DNA of 64,000 nucleotides from Pseudomonas sp. 10-1B. Its GTDB lineage: Bacteria > Pseudomonadota > Gammaproteobacteria > Pseudomonadales > Pseudomonadaceae. Every line of letters begins with the position of its first letter. Within the stretch, counting starts at the first letter, position 1. The DNA lies in contig NZ_JYKS01000024.1 in the NCBI RefSeq assembly GCF_000935045.1, forward strand, positions 1-64,000, given 5' to 3'. Made by a program: the position numbers and the translations under genes. Shown here one piece after another: positions 58,526 to 64,000 of this stretch. A model generated the notes under the pieces. The model did not search any database, was not told the origin of the DNA, and saw nothing but the letters and a program-made list of their open reading frames with translations.

Positions 58526-58808
58526 GTTCAACTTCCCTGCGGGCGATTGAGGATGACGGGTGGCACCTTATCGCAGTTGGAAGTCGTCAGGCGTGCGAGG
58601 AAGGGCTATTAGCCCTATATGGGAAACGGCTTACAAGAGAAAACAAAACAGGCTACGAAATGCGCGTGTTTAACTCGATGTCAAAGCGTGTTTGGTAAAT
58701 TTTCATTTGTTTTTATTCGTGCTGTTTAGTCTGTCGCCTGTATATGTAGGAAGTTTCCTGCAATGACCGGTGCAGCGCCGGGCTATGCCCAGCCTGCACC
58801 GGTGCGGT
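58526..58808. other. AT-rich intergenic region between the NarL-type gene and dgt
   Basis: This 283-bp stretch holds no gene. The part 58610-58750 is much richer in A and T than its surroundings and should contain the promoter of the two-component operon. A hairpin CCGGTGCAG...CTGCACCGG (58767-58802) lies just after the convergent end of dgt but has no T-run, so it is only a possible weak terminator. Confidence 0.5.
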
Positions 58809-60140
58809 TCAGGTCGGGCTGGAGCGCCCAGTCATTTCGCGGGCCATTTCGCTGGCATAGCTGTCGGTCATCCCGGCGATGAAGTCGATCATGCGCAGGA
58901 AGGCGCTGTGCAGCGAGCCGTGCGGGTCCGGGGCATTGTTACCGATCAGGTCGAGCACTCGGCGGCTCTTGAACGATGGCGTGCGCCCGCCGTGCTGTTC
59001 GAGGGCGGCGCCACAGAAGGTATTCAGCAGAATTTCCAGGGTGGTATAGGCGCCGATTTCGTGCAGGGTCTTGCGCTTGTCCTGGAAGATCTTGTTGCGT
59101 GCCATGTCCTTGGCCTGCAGCACGCAGCGCTTGGCCGGGCCGTGCATGTGCTCGACCAGGTCGCCAGGCAGTTGCCCGGCCAGCAAGGCCTGCTGCTGCT
59201 CGACGAAGGCGCGGGCGGCGGCGTTGGTCAGGTGTTCGATGGCCTTGCCGCGCAGTATCGCCAGCTTGCGCCGCCGGGAGTCGCATGGGCCGAGCTGGCG
59301 GTAGGTTTCAGGCAGGTCGTCGCCGACCAGGTCGAGCAGCAGTGCTTCGACTTCGGCGTATTGCAGCAACTCCATTTCCAGCCCGTCTTCCAGGTCGATC
59401 AGCGCGTAGCAGATGTCATCCGCCGCTTCCATCAGGTAGACCAGCGGGTGGCGCGCCCAGCGCTGATGTTCCAGTTGCGGCAGGCCGAGCTTGCGGGCGA
59501 TCTGCTCGAGCAGGGGCAGTTCGCTCTGGTAACTGCCGAACTTGTGTTTCTTGTAGCCCAGGGCGTCGGCATGGCGTGCGCTCCAGGGGTACTTCAGATA
59601 GGTGCCGAGGGTGGCGTAGGTCAGCCGGGTACCGCCGTCGAACTGGTGGTACTCCAGTTGGGTGAGCACGCGAAAGCCTTGGGCGTTGCCTTCGAAGTTG
59701 AGGAAGTCGGCCCGCTCGTCGTCGTTCATGTCGTCCAGCCAGCCACGCCCGGCAGCCTGCTGGAACCAGTGGCGGATGGCATCTTCGCCGGAGTGGCCGA
59801 ACGGCGGGTTGCCAATGTCGTGGGCCAGGCAGGCTGATTGCACGATCATCCCTAGGTCGCTGGGAGCGCACCAGTCCGGGAGGCTGTCGCGCAGGGTTTC
59901 GCCGACGCGCATGCCCAGCGAACGGCCGACGCAGCTGACTTCCAGCGAGTGGGTCAGGCGCGTGTGGATATGGTCGTTGCTGGAAACCGGGTGCACTTGG
60001 GTCTTGCGCCCGAGGCGGCGGAAGGCGCCGGAGAAGATGATGCGGTCGTGGTCCTTGTGAAAAGGGCTGCGCCCGAGTTCATCGGCGCTGTACAGGGCTT
60101 TGCCCAGGCGTTCGCGGGTGAGCAGGGTGTGCCAGTCCAA
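58809..60140 (-). CDS. dgt: Deoxyguanosinetriphosphate triphosphohydrolase-like protein
   Basis: A 443-residue HD-domain dNTP triphosphohydrolase. The metal motif is made of RLTHSLEV (His), [16 protein letters not shown] (His-Asp) and a distal Asp in [18 protein letters not shown]. It resembles the type-2 dGTPase-like subgroup that acts on several dNTPs. The start is TTG at 60140 with AGGAG 8 bases upstream. It is a single gene. The DUF883/YqjE/YqjK-like set begins upstream, with its last gene ending 89 bp before the dgt start. Confidence 0.93.
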   Translation of the reverse strand: MDWHTLLTRERLGKALYSADELGRSPFHKDHDRIIFSGAFRRLGRKTQVHPVSSNDHIHTRLTHSLEVSCVGRSLGMRVGETLRDSLPDWCAPSDLGMIVQSACLAHDIGNPPFGHSGEDAIRHWFQQAAGRGWLDDMNDDERADFLNFEGNAQGFRVLTQLEYHQFDGGTRLTYATLGTYLKYPWSARHADALGYKKHKFGSYQSELPLLEQIARKLGLPQLEHQRWARHPLVYLMEAADDICYALIDLEDGLEMELLQYAEVEALLLDLVGDDLPETYRQLGPCDSRRRKLAILRGKAIEHLTNAAARAFVEQQQALLAGQLPGDLVEHMHGPAKRCVLQAKDMARNKIFQDKRKTLHEIGAYTTLEILLNTFCGAALEQHGGRTPSFKSRRVLDLIGNNAPDPHGSLHSAFLRMIDFIAGMTDSYASEMAREMTGRSSPT

Positions 60141-60229
60141 GGCGCGGTCTCCTGTGGATCGAAGAGTATAGCTTCCAGTGTCGTCTGCATCTGCGCAAGG
60201 GGCAGGTCGACACCGCTCCCACAGAGATA

Positions 60230-60559
60230 TCAGGGGCGGCGCGAGCCTTGCAGGTACAGGCGCACCAGCGGCAGCAGGCTGGTGCCCAACCGTACCAGGC
60301 GCGTCAGGTTACCGCTGCGCACGCCTTTACCGGTGAGAAAGCCCAGCGCTACCACGGCGCCGATCCCCCACAACGGTGCATACTTGATCCCCAGCCCGCC
60401 CTGCAGCGAACTGCCCATGCCACGCACGCGGCGCAGCGGTTCCAGCAGTTGCCCGGACTCATGGCGGATTTCCTGGCGGTGCATTTCCATGCGCAGGCGC
60501 AGCAGCGCCTTGCGCAGTTCGCGCGGGTTACGCGTGTTTGGCAGTTCTGGCAGGCTCAT
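60230..60559 (-). CDS. YqjK-like small membrane-associated protein
   Basis: A 109-residue basic protein beginning [20 protein letters not shown]. It has an amphipathic N-terminal helix ([23 protein letters not shown]) and one or two weak hydrophobic segments (about 60-80 and 90-103). Its ATG overlaps the YqjE-like stop by 4 bp, so it is translationally coupled. The E. coli yqjDEK operon has the same order, which supports the name; similarity to YqjK itself is only general. Role unknown. Confidence 0.75.
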   Translation of the reverse strand: MSLPELPNTRNPRELRKALLRLRMEMHRQEIRHESGQLLEPLRRVRGMGSSLQGGLGIKYAPLWGIGAVVALGFLTGKGVRSGNLTRLVRLGTSLLPLVRLYLQGSRRP

Positions 60560-60930
60560 GGCAACAGGCGCTCCCGGTCCTTGGCGAGTTCTTCGAGGGT
60601 GGCGCCGAAGGGCGACGACTCGTCGAACACCGCCGCCTTCAAACGCAGCCCGCAGTACAACGCGGCGATGCCGTAGAACACGCACAGGCCGATGATGCCG
60701 GCTAGGCGGTAGCTGTCCCACAGCAGCACTAGCAGTAGCCCGGACAGCGCCGTCAGCAGCAGCAGGGCGAACACCAGGGCCAGGCCGGCGAACAGCAGCA
60801 GGCTCAGGGTGCGCCCCTTCTGCTCCTGCAATTCGATGCCGAACAGTTCGATATGGCTGTGCAGCAGCCCCAGCGCGGCGGCGCCCAGGCGCTTGCCCGA
60901 AGCGCTGGCGCCGTTGGCGTCATTATCCAT
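60556..60930 (-). CDS. YqjE / phage-holin-family membrane protein
   Basis: A 124-residue protein with two long hydrophobic segments (about 43-66, LSLLLFAGLALVFALLLLTA, and 75-97), preceded by the helix LLHSHIELFGIELQEQKGR. This is the YqjE/Actinobacterial holin-type DUF1469 family. It lies between the DUF883 gene (9-bp gap) and the YqjK-like gene (4-bp overlap), so the three form one operon. The proteins are thought to tether ribosomes or protect the membrane in stationary phase; in this organism that is inferred. Confidence 0.85.
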   Translation of the reverse strand: MDNDANGASASGKRLGAAALGLLHSHIELFGIELQEQKGRTLSLLLFAGLALVFALLLLTALSGLLLVLLWDSYRLAGIIGLCVFYGIAALYCGLRLKAAVFDESSPFGATLEELAKDRERLLP

Positions 60931-60939
60931 GGGAACCCC

Positions 60940-61254
60940 TTAGCGCCGGTTGGCCAGCAGGCCGATCAATAGCCCGACGCCGGCCGCGATGCCGATCGCC
61001 TGCCAGGGATTCTCCTGCACGTACTGCTCGGCGCCGCCCAACGCTGCCTGGCCGCGTTCGCGCACCGAGTCCTGGGTCAGCTGCAAGGTTTCGCGGGCCT
61101 GCGCCAGGCGCTCGTGGATCTGCTCACGCAACTCGTCCGCCTGGTCGCCGGCCAGGTTGGCAGTGTCGGCCAGCAGCTTCTCGGTGTCGCGGACCAAGGC
61201 CTGGAAGTCAGCCATCAATATCTCTTGTGCAGTCTTTGCCGATTTGCTGGCCAT
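60940..61254 (-). CDS. DUF883 (ElaB/YqjD/YgaM) family protein
   Basis: A 104-residue protein with a long coiled-coil region (residues 10-75, MADFQALVRDTEKLLADTAN, DELREQIHERLAQARETLQ) and a C-terminal tail anchor after the typical VQENPWQAIGIAAGVGLLIG motif, ending in NRR. ElaB/YqjD proteins sit in the inner membrane and bind ribosomes in stationary phase. It is first in the three-gene operon. The ATG at 61254 has GGGAGAGA before it. Confidence 0.9.
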   Translation of the reverse strand: MASKSAKTAQEILMADFQALVRDTEKLLADTANLAGDQADELREQIHERLAQARETLQLTQDSVRERGQAALGGAEQYVQENPWQAIGIAAGVGLLIGLLANRR

Positions 61255-61324
61255 GGGTCTCTCCCTGTCGATGAGTGTTGGTAGTTCGAGTGATAGCACG
61301 CGCAGAAGGTTCAAGTGCCAACGC

Positions 61325-61340
61325 TGGTATGGGCCTTGCT
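61325..61340 (+). promoter_or_regulatory. Sigma-54 promoter of the ammonium transporter gene
   Basis: TGGTATGGGCCTTGCT matches TGGYAYRNNNNTTGCW at every position with GG-N10-GC spacing and faces the amt gene, 228 bp before its ATG. A perfect GCACC-N5-GGTGC dyad (61498-61512) downstream resembles an NtrC site. The 313-bp region otherwise holds no gene. Confidence 0.8.
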
Positions 61341-61567
61341 AAGCCTTTGCCACGTTGCGGGGCGCCACCGCTGGGCATTGCGCCGATTCGGGGCGCCAGC
61401 GCAGCGGGTACCGATAAACCTTAACCCAATCCACGACAAACCCAAGAAAAAACCACGCAGGCTCCGCCCGGCTCACCGAAACAGGGCAGGGGGCTGGCAC
61501 CGATTCGGTGCAAGGATGCAGGTTCTTGAACTGTCCTGGTGCCTTTTTCAGCAGGTCTGCCTATTTC

Positions 61568-62776
61568 ATGGAAAACATGCACAGCGCGATGGACTCCCTG
61601 GTCCACGGTTCCAACACCTTGTTCATTCTCATGGGCGCCATCCTGGTGCTGGCCATGCATGCCGGCTTCGCCTTTCTCGAAGTGGGCACGGTGCGCCACA
61701 AGAACCAGGTCAACGCCTTGTCGAAGATCCTCAGCGATTTCGCCATCTCGGCGCTGGTGTACTTCTTCATCGGCTACTGGATCGCCTACGGGGTCAATTT
61801 CTTCCAGCCAGCGGCGGAGCTGGCTGCCGACCATGGCTACGCGCTGGTCAAGTGTTTCTTCCTGCTGACCTTCGCCGCGGCGATCCCTGCGATCGTCTCC
61901 GGGGGCATTGCCGAGCGGGCGCGCTTCGTGCCGCAGTTGTGTGCCACGGCGTTGATCGTGGCGTTCATCTACCCGTTCTTCGAGGGCGTGGTGTGGAACG
62001 GCAACCTGGGCCTGCAGGCCTGGTTGCAGGCACGTTTCGGCGCGCCGTTCCATGACTTCGCCGGCTCGGTGGTGGTGCATGCCATGGGTGGCTGGCTGGC
62101 ACTGGCGGCGGTACTGTTGCTGGGCGCGCGTCGCGGGCGTTACCGCGATGGCCGGCTGGTGGCGTTTGCGCCGTCGAGCATTCCCTTCCTGGCGCTGGGG
62201 TCGTGGATCCTGATCATCGGCTGGTTCGGTTTCAACGTCATGAGTGCGCAGACCCTGCAGGGCGTCAGCGGCCTGGTGGCGATCAACTCGCTGATGGCCA
62301 TGGTCGGTGGCACCCTGTCAGCCTTGCTGGCCGGGCGTAACGACCCGGGCTTCCTGCATAACGGGCCGTTGGCCGGGCTGGTGGCCATTTGCGCCGGTTC
62401 CGACCTGATGCACCCGATTGGCGCGCTGGCCACTGGCTTGGTGGCGGGTGCGTTGTTCGTCTGGACCTTCACCGCCGCGCAGAACCGCTGGAAGATCGAT
62501 GACGTGCTGGGTGTATGGCCACTGCATGGTCTGTGTGGGGTATGGGGTGGCATTGCCTGCGGCGTGTTCGGTCAGGCGGCCCTGGGCGGCATGGGTGGCG
62601 TCAGCCTGGTCAGCCAGTTGCTGGGCAGCCTGATGGGTGTGCTGGTGGCATTGGCTGGCGGCTTTGCCGTCTACGGTGCGATTCGAGCGTTGCATGGCCT
62701 GCGCTTGAGCCATGAGCAGGAGTTCCAGGGCGCGGACCTGTCGCTGCACCGTATCGGCGCCACCAGCCAGGATTGA
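61568..62776 (+). CDS. Ammonium transporter (Amt/MEP family)
   Basis: A 402-residue, 11-helix channel protein that conducts ammonium. Family motifs are VQQGFAFLE-type MHAGFAFLEVGTVRHKN, GGIAERARF, the first pore His in VVHAMGGWLALAA and the second in VWPLHGLCGVWGGIACG. It lacks an obvious signal peptide, unlike many AmtB proteins. No glnK gene is adjacent, so it is a second, stand-alone copy. The start ATG at 61568 gives MENMHSAMDSLVHG. The sigma-54 promoter upstream indicates expression under nitrogen limitation. Confidence 0.94.
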   Translation: MENMHSAMDSLVHGSNTLFILMGAILVLAMHAGFAFLEVGTVRHKNQVNALSKILSDFAISALVYFFIGYWIAYGVNFFQPAAELAADHGYALVKCFFLLTFAAAIPAIVSGGIAERARFVPQLCATALIVAFIYPFFEGVVWNGNLGLQAWLQARFGAPFHDFAGSVVVHAMGGWLALAAVLLLGARRGRYRDGRLVAFAPSSIPFLALGSWILIIGWFGFNVMSAQTLQGVSGLVAINSLMAMVGGTLSALLAGRNDPGFLHNGPLAGLVAICAGSDLMHPIGALATGLVAGALFVWTFTAAQNRWKIDDVLGVWPLHGLCGVWGGIACGVFGQAALGGMGGVSLVSQLLGSLMGVLVALAGGFAVYGAIRALHGLRLSHEQEFQGADLSLHRIGATSQD

Positions 62777-62849
62777 GCCAGGTCAGGTGCACGGAAGGCA
62801 GGACGGACCTAGAATAGGCTTTTCTCTCTGCCAAACCGGGACTTGCCCC

Positions 62850-63089
62850 ATGCTGCCTGAATGCCAACTGTTCGGCACCCTCGGCTGCCACCTGTGCGAA
62901 GTGGCCGAGGCGGTGCTGATGCCCTTCGTCGATCATGGCCTGCTGGTGGAACTGGTCGATATCGCCGAGAGCGAGCCCTTGTTCGAGCGTTATGGCCTGA
63001 TCATTCCGGTACTGCGACGCTGCGACAATGGCGCCGAGCTGCACTGGCCGTTCGATGCCGAGCAGGTGGTGGCGTTCCTTGGGCAATGA
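62850..63089 (+). CDS. Glutaredoxin-like protein (DUF836)
   Basis: A 79-residue thioredoxin-fold protein. The redox motif C-H-L-C is at residues 13-16 (LFGTLGCHLCEVAEAVL) and the cis-Pro is in LIIPVLRR, typical of the DUF836 glutaredoxin-like family. It lacks a signal peptide and acts in the cytoplasm, target unknown. It follows amt by 73 bp on the same strand. Confidence 0.88.
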   Translation: MLPECQLFGTLGCHLCEVAEAVLMPFVDHGLLVELVDIAESEPLFERYGLIIPVLRRCDNGAELHWPFDAEQVVAFLGQ

Positions 63090-63197
63090 TGGCATCAGAG
63101 GAGTTTCAACCCTGCTCCATGGCGAGTGATGCGCGCTGATGATCAGGTGCCGGTGCACTGCTGCCGGTCTCCTTCTCCATCATCGGGATACCTCGCC

Positions 63198-63629
63198 ATG
63201 TTGATCACGCCACATTTCACGTTCGATGAAATGACCGTTTCCCAGCTCGCCGCCAGGGACGGCTTCGATAACACACCGCCCCCCGAAGCCCGGGCCAACC
63301 TGCAATTGCTGTGTTGTGCGCTCGAACAGGTGCGTGCACTGTTCGACGTGCCAATTATCGTCAGCAGCGGTTATCGCAGTGAGAAGGTCAATCGGTTGAT
63401 TGGCGGCGTCTCTAATAGCCAGCATGTTCAAGGGTTGGCGGCAGACTTCACGGTGATCGAAGTCTGCCCGCGTGAAACCGTGCGCCGGATCAGCGAAAGT
63501 GCCGTGCCCTTCGATCAACTTATCCTGGAGTTCGACAGCTGGGTGCACCTGTCCGTGACGCACGGCGCGCCTCGGCGGCAGGTGCTGACCATCCGCAAAG
63601 GCACCGGCTACCTGCCGGGGCTGCAATGA
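63198..63629 (+). CDS. M15 family (D-Ala-D-Ala carboxypeptidase-like) peptidase
   Basis: A 143-residue single-domain zinc peptidase of the M15A/M15_3 type. The zinc ligands appear in SQHVQGLAADF (His and Asp) and VHLSV (His), and the catalytic Glu is probably the one in LILEFDSW. The N-terminal segment ITPHFTFDEMTVSQLAAR is the usual lead-in. It has no signal peptide, like phage endolysins of this family, but no lysis or phage genes are nearby. Stand-alone chromosomal copies are common in pseudomonads. It could be a domesticated endolysin. Confidence 0.85.
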   Translation: MLITPHFTFDEMTVSQLAARDGFDNTPPPEARANLQLLCCALEQVRALFDVPIIVSSGYRSEKVNRLIGGVSNSQHVQGLAADFTVIEVCPRETVRRISESAVPFDQLILEFDSWVHLSVTHGAPRRQVLTIRKGTGYLPGLQ

Positions 63630-63663
63630 AGCGCATTGACGGCGGCAAGGGGATGTTCGTATG

Positions 63664-63679
63664 CTGTACATAAATACAG
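63664..63679 (+). promoter_or_regulatory. LexA (SOS) box
   Basis: CTGTACATAAATACAG matches the LexA1-type consensus CTGTATATAAATACAG of gammaproteobacteria closely, with CTG-N10-CAG. It is 15 bp before the ATG of the last gene, so that gene should be part of the SOS regulon. Confidence 0.85.
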
Positions 63680-63694
63680 TATCGAGGTGAATCC

Positions 63695-64000
63695 ATGCTC
63701 AACGTCGAGCAACTCAAGTACAGCGTCAATCGCATGCCCGTCGAGCGGGTGGCTGACGCCGTTCTGGAACTGCGCCTCGAGGGCCTGGTGACCGAAGACC
63801 GTACGCCGTTCGGCAAGGTCCACTTCAATACCTGTTTCGCCGAGATCGAAGCCTTGTTCCAGCGTGCCGGCTACCATCGCGGGCTGGATGTGGTGGGCTA
63901 CCAGGGTTTGCTGTATGCCCTCTACGACCCAGGCCGCTGGGAGCCTGTGCAGGTGCTGCGCTGGCTGAAGGAGCGCAGCGAGGCGATGAGCCAGGCTGGT
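63695..64000 (+). CDS. Hypothetical SOS-controlled protein, 3' truncated by the window
   Basis: The frame opens with ATG at 63695 (GAGGTGA 5-8 bases upstream) and is still open at the last base, giving 102 residues starting MLNVEQLKYSVNRMPVERVA. The protein is hydrophilic and alpha-helical in appearance, with segments LELRLEGLVTEDRTPFGKVH, EIEALFQRAGYHRGLDVVGY and GRWEPVQVLRWLKERSEAMS. I do not recognise a family. The LexA box at its promoter links it to DNA damage. Its full length and neighbours lie beyond this window. Confidence 0.8.
   Translation, partial: MLNVEQLKYSVNRMPVERVADAVLELRLEGLVTEDRTPFGKVHFNTCFAEIEALFQRAGYHRGLDVVGYQGLLYALYDPGRWEPVQVLRWLKERSEAMSQAG

Noticed and set aside
61494-61514. 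TGGCACCGATTCGGTGCA as a second sigma-54 promoter for amt
   Set aside because: The spacing between GG and GC is 12 bases and not 10, so it cannot be a sigma-54 site; the symmetry fits an NtrC-like dyad better.

Overview
The window is chromosomal DNA of a fluorescent pseudomonad, most likely of the Pseudomonas putida group. The evidence is high GC content, a crfX-cmpX-sigX-oprF block, the order lysA / gdhB / ppsR-ppsA / rraA / pyrD / rmf / rlmKL / dacB, and dense REP/REPIN repeats with the GTGGGAGC head typical of this group. I see no rRNA, tRNA, CRISPR array, insertion sequence or prophage.

Layout. Positions 1-750 hold the end of a DUF6124/DUF3077-type gene, a REPIN and a long inverted repeat. 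Positions 730-8,100 carry a CsbD-like gene, soxR with its own SoxR box, and a catabolic cluster (GMC oxidoreductase, small cupin, orphan OpuAC-type binding protein, MFS transporter) with a divergent LysR regulator. Positions 7,300-16,800 are accessory metabolism. They encode a GntR/HutC regulator, an MFS transporter, a three-gene DmmABC-like amine oxygenase (zinc-ribbon protein, flavin/2Fe-2S reductase, DUF3445 heme-dependent N-demethylase), a PatD-like aminobutyraldehyde dehydrogenase, a FadR-type regulator, a soluble Cache-domain protein and a LysR regulator. A sigma-54-like promoter precedes the DmmA-like gene. I infer an inducible, nitrogen-responsive route for an N-methylated or polyamine-like amine, substrate unknown. 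Positions 17,300-21,400 are an iron-uptake signalling trio (ECF sigma, FecR, TonB receptor).

From 21,600 the region is mostly core genome: lysA with divergent lysR-type gene, the 1,621-residue NAD-glutamate dehydrogenase, divergent ppsR/ppsA, a hydrolase, rraA, a CorA/ZntB transporter and the envelope-stress block crfX-cmpX-sigX-oprF. Positions 39,400-45,070 are a nitrate-assimilation control operon: nasS-nasT, a leader with two ANTAR-type hexaloop hairpins overlapping a terminator, nasA, a PP2C-kinase fusion and cobA. Sigma-54 promoters precede nasS and the nasA leader, so general nitrogen control (activation) and nitrate/nitrite control (antitermination) appear stacked. The nitrite and nitrate reductase genes that lie in this operon in P. 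aeruginosa are absent here.

The right part has pyrD, rmf with a structured leader, rlmKL, a CHASE-PAS-GGDEF protein, dacB, yggL, a BvgS-like hybrid kinase with its NarL-type regulator, dgt, a three-gene membrane/ribosome-associated set (DUF883, YqjE, YqjK-like), an ammonium transporter behind a consensus sigma-54 promoter, a glutaredoxin-like protein, an M15 peptidase, and a truncated unknown gene directly behind a consensus LexA box. Convergent and intergenic gaps are often filled by REPINs, several of an extended or nested form.
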